A DNA stretch of 64,000 nt, taken from Burkholderia guangdongensis (GTDB lineage: Bacteria > Pseudomonadota > Gammaproteobacteria > Burkholderiales > Burkholderiaceae). How positions within the stretch are numbered: position 1 is the stretch's first letter; every line of letters starts with the position of its first letter. Where the stretch lies: the NCBI RefSeq assembly GCF_013403875.1, contig NZ_JACBNX010000001.1, positions 310,001 to 374,000 of the forward strand, read 5' to 3'. The translations under genes were made by a program, and so were the position numbers. The notes under the pieces are model-generated. The model was not told where the DNA came from and made no database searches. It was given only the letters and a program-made list of their open reading frames with translations. Positions 34,912-42,337 of this stretch are shown piece by piece.

Positions 34912-35934
34912 ATGACTGCCCGACTTACACCCGCGATCGCGTCGACGTTCGCGAATCTCGCGCTCGCGCATCTGACCCGCGAGTATCCGAACCGGCTTGC
35001 GCACGCGCTCGCCGGCCCGCAGGACGTGCGCAGCCCGCGCGCGCTGCATCCGATCTTCTACGGCAGCTACGACTGGCATTCGTGCGTGCACGGCTACTGG
35101 CTCGTGCTGCATCTGCTCGAGCGCTTTCCGGATCTGCCGGAGGCCGCGCGCATCGTCGCGGTCGTCGATGCGCACTTCACCGACGCGAACGTCGCGCGCG
35201 AGTGCGCGTACGTCGATCTGCCGCACAACCGCGGGTTCGAGCGGCCGTACGGCTGGGCGTGGCTGCTCGCGCTCGCCGCACAGCTCGAACGGCTGACGCT
35301 GCCGCAGGCCGCGCGCTGGGCGGCGACGTTCGCGCCGCTCGCGGACGCGTTCGTCGCGCGCTTCGAAGCGTTTTTGCCGATGGCGACGTATCCGGTGCGC
35401 GTCGGCACGCATTTCAACACCGCGTTCGCGTTGTCGCTCGTGCTCGATTTCGCGCGCCACAAGCCCGTCGGTCAGCGGCGCGAGCGTCTTGCCGCGCTGA
35501 TCGTCGAGACCGCGACGCGCTGGCATCGCGATGACGCCGGGTGCCAGGCCTGGGAGCCGTCGGGCGACGAGTTCCTGTCGCCGGCGCTGATGGAGGCGGA
35601 GCTGATGCGGCGCGTGCTCGCGCCGGACGCATTCGAGCGCTGGTTCGCGCGCTTTCTGCCGGATATCGCGCGCGGCGAGCCCGCGACGCTGTTCGAGCCG
35701 GCGACGGTCAGCGATCGCAGCGACGGCAAGATCGCGCATCTGGACGGACTGAATCTGAGTCGGGCGTGGTGCCAGCGGTCGATCGCACGGGCGCTGCCCG
35801 AGGGGGACGCGCGCCGCGCGCGGCTGCTCGATGCGGCGGACAAGCATATCGACAGCGCGCTCGCGCACGTCGCCGGGGACTATATGGGCGAGCACTGGCT
35901 CGCGACGTTCGCGACGCTGGCGCTCGAAGCGTAG
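34912..35934 (+). CDS. DUF2891 domain protein
   Basis: A 340-residue cytoplasmic protein of the DUF2891 family. Clear family stretches: REYPNRLAHALAG, HPIFYGSYDWHSCVHGYWL, GFERPYGWAWLLALAAQL, and GCQAWEPSGDEFLSPALMEA. The helical repeat layout and the Trp/His-rich centre recall alpha/alpha-toroid enzymes, but no activity is established. Start at 34912 (GGAG ten bases upstream); an in-frame ATG at 34894 is the alternative. Monocistronic. Confidence 0.85.
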   Translation: MTARLTPAIASTFANLALAHLTREYPNRLAHALAGPQDVRSPRALHPIFYGSYDWHSCVHGYWLVLHLLERFPDLPEAARIVAVVDAHFTDANVARECAYVDLPHNRGFERPYGWAWLLALAAQLERLTLPQAARWAATFAPLADAFVARFEAFLPMATYPVRVGTHFNTAFALSLVLDFARHKPVGQRRERLAALIVETATRWHRDDAGCQAWEPSGDEFLSPALMEAELMRRVLAPDAFERWFARFLPDIARGEPATLFEPATVSDRSDGKIAHLDGLNLSRAWCQRSIARALPEGDARRARLLDAADKHIDSALAHVAGDYMGEHWLATFATLALEA

Positions 35935-36025
35935 GCGTGGCGCACCGCGTTGCGCTGTGCCGCGCCGCACTGCGTTGCGCCGGGTCACGCTGTGCCACGT
36001 GGCGGAGCATCGCGTTGCGTCGCGT

Positions 36026-36859
36026 TCACCCGGCCTTGCCGCCCGCGTCGGCTTGCTCCGCGTGCAGCAGCAGCGCGAGCCGCCCCGCCGTGTCCTTCAT
36101 TTTCGGCACGGCTTCGAGCAGATCGTTGAGCGTCGCGCGCGCGGTCGGCGCGTGCACCGCGAGCGCCGCGAGCACGCGGCCGCTGCCGGCCTCCCGCACC
36201 GGCACCGCGATCGCGACCATCCCGCGCACGAACTCCTCGTTGTCGATCCCGATCCCGCGCACCGCGAGCCGGTCGAGCTCGGCCGCGAGCAGTTGCGGGT
36301 CGGTCAGCGTCCGGTACGTCATCTTCGTCAGCGCCATCCGCGCGAGCATCGCGTTGCGCTCGATCGCCGTCATCTGCGACAGGAACAGCTTGCCGCTCGC
36401 GGTGCAGTGCAGCGGCACGCGCATCCCGGGCCGCATCTCGAGCCGCAGCGGCTCGGCCGTCTCGACGCGCTCGACGTACAGCACGCGATCGCCGTCGAGC
36501 GCGGTGAGGTTGCAGGTCTCGCCGAGCGTATCGACGAGCGCGCGCAGCAGCGACCGGCACGAGCGCGTGAACGTGCTGTTCGCGAGCGTCGCGAGCGCGA
36601 GCTGCGCGGCGCGCGGGCCGAGCGCGATGCCGCGGTCGTGGCCGCGCGAGTCCGGCATGTGCACCACGTAGCCGCGCGCTTCCAGCGATTCGATCAACCG
36701 CAGCAGCGTCGCCTTCGGAATTCGCAGCCGCGCCGACAGCTGCGACAGCGTCGACGGCTGCCCGGCCGACGCGAGCTGCTCGAGCACGGAGAGCGCGCGC
36801 AGCACGCGCGCGTCGTCGGCGGGCGTGTCGTCGCGCGGCGCCGGGGCGCTGTCTCGCAT
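36026..36859 (-). CDS. IclR family transcriptional regulator
   Basis: A 277-residue IclR regulator: winged HTH at residues 18-80 (LSQLSARLRIPKATLLRLIE) and the IclR effector domain with LGETCNLTALDGDRVLYVERVE and the small-molecule site CTASGKLFLSQ. Start at 36859, with GGAGGACACCG upstream. It is divergent from the GMC oxidoreductase, which it most likely controls. Confidence 0.9.
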   Translation of the reverse strand: MRDSAPAPRDDTPADDARVLRALSVLEQLASAGQPSTLSQLSARLRIPKATLLRLIESLEARGYVVHMPDSRGHDRGIALGPRAAQLALATLANSTFTRSCRSLLRALVDTLGETCNLTALDGDRVLYVERVETAEPLRLEMRPGMRVPLHCTASGKLFLSQMTAIERNAMLARMALTKMTYRTLTDPQLLAAELDRLAVRGIGIDNEEFVRGMVAIAVPVREAGSGRVLAALAVHAPTARATLNDLLEAVPKMKDTAGRLALLLHAEQADAGGKAG

Positions 36860-36985
36860 CGGTGTCCTCCGTCGGGCGCGCCGGAGCGGCGTCGCCGGAA
36901 ATTGAAACGAAAAGGTCTGATTTTGTACCACAATCGCGCCGCATCATGCGAATCGGCTTGAGTGCGTGCGCTCCGCTCAATAAAT

Positions 36986-37015
36986 TTGGACGAAACATCC
37001 CGGATTTTTCTATAT
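36986..37015 (+). promoter_or_regulatory. Putative promoter of the GMC oxidoreductase gene
   Basis: TTGGAC (36986-36991), 17 bp, then TCTATA (37009-37014). This is a fair sigma-70 pair in a rare AT-rich stretch, 100 bp before the start codon. Confidence 0.5.
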
Positions 37016-37095
37016 CAGCCTCCGCCGGGCCGCCCCAAGGAGGCTGAGCGCCCCCTCGGGGGCAGCGAACGTAGTGAGCGTGGGGGCTGTTTCAT
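37016..37095. repeat. Palindromic intergenic repeat (REP-like)
   Basis: CAGCCTCC (37016-37023) pairs with GGAGGCTG (37039-37046); GCCCCC (37050-37055) pairs with GGGGGC (37058-37063); then GCAGCGAACGTAGTGAGCG and GTGGGGGCTGTTTCAT. It lies in the 5' leader of the GMC gene. A shorter relative lies at 28837-28877. Dispersed elements with this tail are common in Burkholderia intergenic DNA, to my memory. Confidence 0.65.
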
Positions 37096-37113
37096 TTCAG
37101 AGCGGAGACAGGC

Positions 37114-38781
37114 ATGACGCGCAGTTTCGACTATGTGGTCGTCGGCGCCGGTTCGGCCGGCTGCGTTCTCGCGAACCGGCTGTCCGAAGGCGGCCGCTAC
37201 TCGGTGTGCCTGCTCGAAGCCGGGCCGCCCGACCGCTACATGTGGATCCACGTGCCGATCGGCTATGGGAAGACGATGTTCCATCCGGTCTACAACTGGG
37301 GATTCCAGACCGACCCCGATCCGAACATGCACAACCGGCGGCTCTACTGGCCGCGCGGCCGCACGCTCGGCGGCAGCAGTTCGATCAACGGGCTGATCTA
37401 CGTGCGCGGCCAGCGGCAGGACTACGATCGCTGGGCCGCGCTCGGCAATCGCGGCTGGAGCTGGGACGACTGCCTGCCATACTTCCGCCGCCTCGAGCAC
37501 AACACGCTCGGCGCGGGGCCGACGCGCGGCGTCGACGGGCCGCTGTGGGCATCGGCGATCCGCCAGCGGCACGAACTCGTCGATGCGTTCGTCGCCGCGT
37601 CGAACCGGCTCGGCGTGCGCTCCGTCGACGACTTCAACACCGGCGATCAGGAAGGCGTCGGCTACTACCAGTTGACGACGCGCCGCGGGTTGCGCTGCTC
37701 GACCGCGGTCGCGTATCTGAAGCCCGCGCGCTCGCGCGCGAACCTGCACGTCGAGACCGACGCGCTCGCGCAGCGGATCCTGTTCGACGATCCGGGCGAC
37801 CGCACGCGCGCGACCGGCATCCGCTACGCGCAGCGCGGCGAACTGCGCGACGTGCGCGCGAACCGCGAAGTGATTCTTGCGGCCGGCGCGCTGCAGTCGC
37901 CGCAGTTGCTGCAACTGTCCGGCGTCGGGCCTGCCGCGCTGCTGAAGGGGCACGGGATCGAGGTCGTCGCGGATCGCGCGGGCGTCGGCGAGAACCTGCA
38001 GGACCATCTGCAGATCCGTCTGATCTATGAAGTGACGAAGCCGATCACGACGAACGACGCGCTGCGCTCGTTTGTCGGCCGCGCGAAGATGGGCCTGCAA
38101 TGGGCGCTGTTCCGCGGCGGCCCGCTCGCGATCGGGATCAATCAGGGCGGCATGTTCTGCCGCGCGCTGCCCGACGAATCGCCGACGCCCGACATCCAGT
38201 TCCACTTCTCGACGCTGTCCGCCGATTCGGCCGGCGGCGCCGTGCATCCGTTTCCGGGCTGCACGTACTCGGTCTGCCAGCTGCGCCCCGAATCGCGCGG
38301 CGTGCTGAAGATCCGCTCGACCGACGCGCGCGACGCGCCGTCGATTCAGCCGAACTATCTCGCGACCGAATTCGACCGCCGCACCACGATTGCCGGCGTG
38401 CGCTTCGCGCGGCGCGTCGCGGCCACCGAGCCGATCGCGTCGCTGATGAAGCGCGAAGTGCGCCCCGGCGCCGATGCGCAGACCGACGACGAGCTGCTCG
38501 AGTTCTGCCGCGAATACGGGCAGACGATCTTTCATCCGTCGGGCACCGCGAAGATGGGCGTCGCGAGCGATCCGCTCGCGGTCGTCGACGCGCGGCTGCG
38601 CGTGTACGGCACGCGCGGGCTGCGCGTCGTCGACTGCTCGATCATGCCGACGCTCGTGTCCGGCAACACGAACGTGCCGATCGTGATGGTCGCCGAAAAG
38701 GCGGCGGACATGATCGTCGACGATGCGCGCGCAGCCGATCGCGCGGGCGGCATCGCGACGGCGGCCGCGACGGCCGTTTAG
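37114..38781 (+). CDS. GMC family oxidoreductase (choline/alcohol dehydrogenase-like)
   Basis: A 555-residue FAD flavoprotein. FAD-binding motif VVVGAGSAGCVLANRLSEGG at residues 7-26, GMC signature 1 GRTLGGSSSINGLIYVRG near 85, signature 2 GALQSPQLLQLSGVG near 260, catalytic His in GQTIFHPSGTAKMG, and a second His/Asn in SGNTNVP. It oxidises an alcohol to aldehyde, possibly beyond. Ribosome site GGAGACAGGC. Controlled probably by the divergent IclR. The substrate is open; the neighbouring amine oxidoreductase and permease suggest an amino alcohol but they may be separate units. Confidence 0.9.
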   Translation: MTRSFDYVVVGAGSAGCVLANRLSEGGRYSVCLLEAGPPDRYMWIHVPIGYGKTMFHPVYNWGFQTDPDPNMHNRRLYWPRGRTLGGSSSINGLIYVRGQRQDYDRWAALGNRGWSWDDCLPYFRRLEHNTLGAGPTRGVDGPLWASAIRQRHELVDAFVAASNRLGVRSVDDFNTGDQEGVGYYQLTTRRGLRCSTAVAYLKPARSRANLHVETDALAQRILFDDPGDRTRATGIRYAQRGELRDVRANREVILAAGALQSPQLLQLSGVGPAALLKGHGIEVVADRAGVGENLQDHLQIRLIYEVTKPITTNDALRSFVGRAKMGLQWALFRGGPLAIGINQGGMFCRALPDESPTPDIQFHFSTLSADSAGGAVHPFPGCTYSVCQLRPESRGVLKIRSTDARDAPSIQPNYLATEFDRRTTIAGVRFARRVAATEPIASLMKREVRPGADAQTDDELLEFCREYGQTIFHPSGTAKMGVASDPLAVVDARLRVYGTRGLRVVDCSIMPTLVSGNTNVPIVMVAEKAADMIVDDARAADRAGGIATAAATAV

Positions 38782-38784
38782 CGG

Positions 38785-38816
38785 CTGGTCCAAGCGAAAC
38801 CGGCCGACTGGCCCTA
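38785..38816 (+). promoter_or_regulatory. Two CTGG-type boxes (TauR-like?) and downstream -10
   Basis: CTGGTCCAA (38785-38793) and CTGGCCCTA (38808-38816), 23 bp apart. A TACAAT -10-like hexamer follows at 38838-38843. They resemble the direct repeats that TauR binds in Rhodobacter capsulatus (CTGGACYTAA as I recall it). Match is partial. Confidence 0.35.
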
Positions 38817-38921
38817 CCTGCGAGAAATCGGTCTGCCTACAATTTTTTCAACGGATCGCCAGACCAAAGCATCCGCGCAAGACGAAAGCAAACAGGCAAG
38901 GATCAGGCAGCTATGCATGGG

Positions 38922-38953
38922 ACCCGAGTAAGCGCTGAAGCGCCAACTCGGGT
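38922..38953 (+). promoter_or_regulatory. Leader stem-loop before the upstream ORF
   Basis: ACCCGAGT (38922-38929) pairs with ACTCGGGT (38946-38953); inside, GCGC-TGAA-GCGC forms a second tier. It ends 4 bp before the AGGAG ribosome site (38958-38962) of the leader ORF. It could be a translational control element or riboswitch expression platform; I cannot match it to a known class. Confidence 0.6.
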
Positions 38954-38968
38954 CGACAGGAGACAGAC

Positions 38969-39052
38969 ATGACCCACAGGCAGTCGGCAATGCGCGTTCC
39001 TCGCGGACCAGGAACGGTCGAGGCACAACGTTTGACCCCGTCGGAGCACTGA
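38969..39052 (+). CDS. 27-residue leader peptide ORF
   Basis: ATG after a strong AGGAGACAGAC site, encoding 27 residues beginning MTHRQSAMRVPRGPG and ending in TPSEH, with TGA at 39050-39052, two bases before the ATG of the FAD oxidoreductase. The peptide has no recognisable domain. Its placement suggests translational coupling or attenuation. The oxidoreductase itself has only a weak ribosome site (CGGAGCACTGATC), which fits reliance on upstream translation. Confidence 0.5.
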   Translation: MTHRQSAMRVPRGPGTVEAQRLTPSEH

Positions 39053-39054
39053 TC

Positions 39055-40467
39055 ATGGGAACGAGTTCAATCCGGAGCGCGAGCGACTTCGCCGGCGGCC
39101 AGAAAGACGACACCCGCTACGACCCGACCTACGACCCGCTGGTGTCGCCCGGGCCCGGGCGCGGCAAGCAGTACGCGCCGACCTACTGGGTCGCGACGGC
39201 CGGCAGCCCGCCGCCCGACGACGGCCCGATCACGAAGGACATCGACGTCGACGTCGCGATCATCGGCGCCGGCTACACGGGCCTCGCGACCGCGCTGTGC
39301 CTCGCCCGCGAGCACGGGATCAAGGCGGTCGTGCTCGAGGCGAACCGCACCAGCTGGGGCTGCAGCAGCCGCAACGGCGGGCAGGGGCAGAACGCGTCCG
39401 GCCGCCTGTCGCGCTCGCAGTGGATCCAGCGCTGGGGCAAGGACGTCGCGCTGAAGATGCACGAAGAGATTCAGGAAGGCTTCAACCACTTCAAGGAATT
39501 CGTCGCCGAGATCGATTGCGATCCGCAGCCGGGCGGCCACTTCCTGATCGCGCATCGTCCGCGGATCATGGCGAAGCTCGCGGCCGAGGCGAAGGTCTGG
39601 AAGGACGTGTTCGGCTATCCGTCCGAGCTGCTCAGCGCCGAGACGTTCCGCCGCGAGTTCGTCAACGATCACGAGTCGGCCGGCGCGCTGCACGAGCCCG
39701 AAGGGATCGGCATCCACGCGCTGAAGCTCGCGTTCGGCTACCTGCGCCTCGCGCGCGAAGCGGGCGCGCGCGTGCACACGAGCAGCCCGGTGATCGGCTG
39801 GGAAACGATCAACGGCGTCCATCATCTGCGCACGCCGGGCGGGATCGTCCGCGCGCGGGCGGTCGGCATCGCGACCGGCGCGTATACCGCGCAGACGCTG
39901 CATCCGTCGCTGCGCAGCAAGGTGATGCCGATCCTGTCGAACTCGATGGTCACGCGGCCGCTGACCGATCAGGAAATCGAAGCGTGCAACTTCCGCACGA
40001 CGCAGGTGCTGACCGATACGCGCACGCTGCGCTTCTACTATCGCTTCCTGCCGGACAAGCGCCTGCAGATCGGCAGCCGCAGCGCGATCACCGGCGCCGA
40101 CGCGCCGAATCCGCGCCACTTCGAACTGCTGAAGGAAGGGATGGGACGCAAGTTCCCGGCGCTGCGCGGCGTGCAGATCGACTTCTCGTGGTGGGGCTGG
40201 GTCGACGTCAGCCACGACATGATGCCGCGCGTGTGCCAGCCGGATCCGAAGCAGGCGGTGTTCTACGCGCTCGGCTACGGCGGCAACGGCGTGTCGTATT
40301 CGCAGCAGGCGGGCCGCCGGATGGCCGAGCGGATCGCCGGCAAGGGCGCGCGCCAGACGCTGCCGATCTTCACGTCGCCGCTGCCCGGCCATCCGTTCGC
40401 GCCGTTCCGGCGCCTCGGGCAGCGGATGCTGTACGTCGGCTACTTCCACCGCGACGAAAAGCCTTGA
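39055..40467 (+). CDS. FAD-dependent amine oxidoreductase (DAO family; TauY or PuuB candidate)
   Basis: A 470-residue DAO-family flavoprotein. An N-terminal extension of about 65 residues precedes the FAD motif IIGAGYTGLATALCLA (GxGxxG at 71-76). Next come SSRNGGQGQNASGRLSRSQW and the C-terminal FAD loop YALGYGGNGVSYSQQAGRRM. The family includes gamma-glutamylputrescine oxidase (PuuB) and the taurine dehydrogenase large subunit TauY, which is of the same size class. The xsc-pta-tauE-tauR genes 12-19 kb away and the CTGG boxes upstream favour TauY, but this is inference. No signal peptide is seen. The amino-acid permease gene follows after 176 bp. Confidence 0.8.
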   Translation: MGTSSIRSASDFAGGQKDDTRYDPTYDPLVSPGPGRGKQYAPTYWVATAGSPPPDDGPITKDIDVDVAIIGAGYTGLATALCLAREHGIKAVVLEANRTSWGCSSRNGGQGQNASGRLSRSQWIQRWGKDVALKMHEEIQEGFNHFKEFVAEIDCDPQPGGHFLIAHRPRIMAKLAAEAKVWKDVFGYPSELLSAETFRREFVNDHESAGALHEPEGIGIHALKLAFGYLRLAREAGARVHTSSPVIGWETINGVHHLRTPGGIVRARAVGIATGAYTAQTLHPSLRSKVMPILSNSMVTRPLTDQEIEACNFRTTQVLTDTRTLRFYYRFLPDKRLQIGSRSAITGADAPNPRHFELLKEGMGRKFPALRGVQIDFSWWGWVDVSHDMMPRVCQPDPKQAVFYALGYGGNGVSYSQQAGRRMAERIAGKGARQTLPIFTSPLPGHPFAPFRRLGQRMLYVGYFHRDEKP

Positions 40468-40473
40468 CCCTCC

Positions 40474-40496
40474 GCGCGGCCCGTGACCGGCCGCGC
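40474..40496 (+). terminator. GC hairpin after the FAD oxidoreductase
   Basis: GCGCGGCC (40474-40481) with GGCCGCGC (40489-40496), 8-bp stem and 7-nt loop, no T tract. A weak or Rho-assisted terminator is possible. It lies 7 bp after the stop codon. Confidence 0.45.
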
Positions 40497-40643
40497 GTCA
40501 CCCGATTACAAAACCGATAAATCGATCCATGCGGCGGGGCGCGCAGGCGCGCTCGCACGCTCAGTCATCGACGGCGTCTGTGCGCGCGCCTCGCGCACGG
40601 GGGATGCACATGCGTCGATCGACTCACAGGATATGGAGAAGAC

Positions 40644-42074
40644 ATGCAACCATCGATGGACCGAAGTGAACTGAAGTGCGGGCTCAAGCAGCGTCACATG
40701 ACGATGATCGCGCTGGGCGGCGTGATTGGCGCGGGGCTCTTCGTCGGCAGCGGCGTGGTGATCCAGCAGACCGGGCCCGCCGCGATCCTGTCGTTCCTGA
40801 TCACCGGCGTGCTCGTCGTGCTCGTGATGCGGATGCTCGGCGAGATGGCGTGCGCGATGCCCGCCGTCGGCTCGTTCTACGAATATGCGCGGCTCGCGTT
40901 CGGCAACTGGCGCGGGCCCGGCCGGCTCGCCGGCTTCCTGACCGGCTGGATGTACTGGTATTTCTGGGTGATCGTCGTCGCGCTCGAAGCGGTCGCGGGC
41001 GCGAAGCTCGTGCAGTTCTGGCTGCCCGACATGCCCGCGTGGATCATCAGCCTGACGCTGCTCGTCGTGCTGACCTTGACGAACCTGATCTCCGTCAGCA
41101 GCTACGGCGAGTTCGAGTTCTGGTTCTCGTCGATCAAGGTCGGCGCGATCGTCGTGTTCCTGTTCCTCGGCGGCCTGTACGTGTGCGGCTTGTGGCCGGC
41201 GGCGATGCATACGACGGCGGTGCTGCCGACGCTGCTCGGCCACGGCGGCTTCATGCCGCTCGGCATCGGGCCGGTGATGAGCGGCGCGGTGGCGGCGACC
41301 GGCTTCTACTTCGGCGCGGAGATCGTCACGATCGCGGCGGCCGAGGCGAAGGAGCCCGCGAAGGCCGTCGCGAAGGCAACCAACTCGGTGATCACGCGCG
41401 TGCTCGTGTTCTACGTCGGCTCGGTCGCGCTCGTCGTCGCGCTCGTGCCGTGGAATTCGCCGCAGATGGCGACGCCGTACGTCAGCGCGCTGCAAGTGAT
41501 CGGCCTGCCTGCCGCCGCGAACGTGATGAACGCGATCGTGCTGACCGCCGTGCTGTCCGCGCTGAACTCGGGCCTCTATGCGGCATCGCGGATGCTGTTC
41601 GCGCTGACCCGCCACGGCGACGCGCCCGCGTCGCTCGCGAAGGTCAACAAGCGCGGCGTGCCGGTGCGCGCGATCCTGCTCGGCACGCTGTTCGGCTACG
41701 TGTCGGTCGTGATGTCGTACGTGTCGCCCGACACCGTGTTCGCGTTCCTCGTCGATTCGTACGGCACCGTCGCGATCTTCGTGTACGTGCTGATCGCGTG
41801 CTCGCAACTGCGCCTGCGCAGCCGCCTCGATGCCACGGCGACGAGCCAGCTGCGCGTGAAGATGTGGGGCTTCCCGTATCTGACCTGGCTGTCGATCATC
41901 GGGATGATCGGGATCCTCGTCGCGATGGCGTTCATCCCGGAGCAGCGCAAGCCGCTCTGGCTCGGCGTCGCGAGCCTCGCCGTGCTGCTCGTCGCCTACG
42001 AGCTGTTCATCCGCCGCCGTCAGCGCGGCGCGTATCTGGACGAGCACGAACTGGTCGCGTATCCGCCGCAGTGA
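40644..42074 (+). CDS. Amino acid permease, APC superfamily (GabP/AnsP type)
   Basis: A 476-residue inner-membrane carrier with 12 predicted helices. The amino-acid transporter signature begins LKQRHMTMIALGGVIGAGLF and GSGVVIQQTGPAA, typical of the AAT family (GABA, asparagine, lysine permeases). ATNSVITRVLVFYVGSVALV and SALNSGLYAASRMLFALTRH follow. Start at 40644, after ATGGAGAAGAC. It likely feeds the amine oxidoreductase upstream: GABA- and taurine-like omega-amino acids would fit, but the substrate is unproven. Confidence 0.9.
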   Translation: MQPSMDRSELKCGLKQRHMTMIALGGVIGAGLFVGSGVVIQQTGPAAILSFLITGVLVVLVMRMLGEMACAMPAVGSFYEYARLAFGNWRGPGRLAGFLTGWMYWYFWVIVVALEAVAGAKLVQFWLPDMPAWIISLTLLVVLTLTNLISVSSYGEFEFWFSSIKVGAIVVFLFLGGLYVCGLWPAAMHTTAVLPTLLGHGGFMPLGIGPVMSGAVAATGFYFGAEIVTIAAAEAKEPAKAVAKATNSVITRVLVFYVGSVALVVALVPWNSPQMATPYVSALQVIGLPAAANVMNAIVLTAVLSALNSGLYAASRMLFALTRHGDAPASLAKVNKRGVPVRAILLGTLFGYVSVVMSYVSPDTVFAFLVDSYGTVAIFVYVLIACSQLRLRSRLDATATSQLRVKMWGFPYLTWLSIIGMIGILVAMAFIPEQRKPLWLGVASLAVLLVAYELFIRRRQRGAYLDEHELVAYPPQ

Positions 42075-42130
42075 TGCGGTAGCGCGGCAATGCGGTAAGC
42101 AAAACGAAAGTTTTGGCGGCGCACAACAGC

Positions 42131-42155
42131 ACCGGGTCCGGCGAACGGACCCGGT
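42131..42155 (+). terminator. Terminator after the permease
   Basis: ACCGGGTCCG (42131-42140) and CGGACCCGGT (42146-42155), perfect 10-bp stem with GCGAA loop, then TTCCCG. It lies 57 bp after the permease stop. Confidence 0.65.
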
Positions 42156-42175
42156 TCCCGTTGAGGGTTGACCCT

Positions 42176-42204
42176 CGAACTATCACGCCTGCCGATAGTT
42201 TCGA
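42176..42204. promoter_or_regulatory. Inverted repeat upstream of soeA-like gene
   Basis: AACTATC (42178-42184) and GATAGTT (42194-42200), 9-nt spacer, extended by TCGA on the outside. It lies 138 bp before the start codon and after the permease terminator. A regulator site for the molybdoenzyme operon is likely. Confidence 0.55.
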
Positions 42205-42337
42205 TCCGAGGATACGACTTTTTATTGGCTTGCGCGGCACGTAGCATAGGTGAACCGGGTAGCTGGATCCTGCGTCGCGGACGCCCGGCCGCCGACATCG
42301 CTGACATTTGCGAACGAATTCGCGAACGAGGGAGACC

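Noticed and set aside
35935..36025. Repeated GCGTTGCG words as a regulatory array
   Set aside because: Irregular spacing and low complexity; likely compositional noise between two genes.
38785..38830. Sigma-54 promoter before the FAD oxidoreductase
   Set aside because: The GG and GC doublets are 8 bp apart here, whereas the -24/-12 form needs 10.
38880..38968. Glycine or guanidine riboswitch
   Set aside because: The conserved core words of these classes are absent; only a simple two-tier hairpin is seen.
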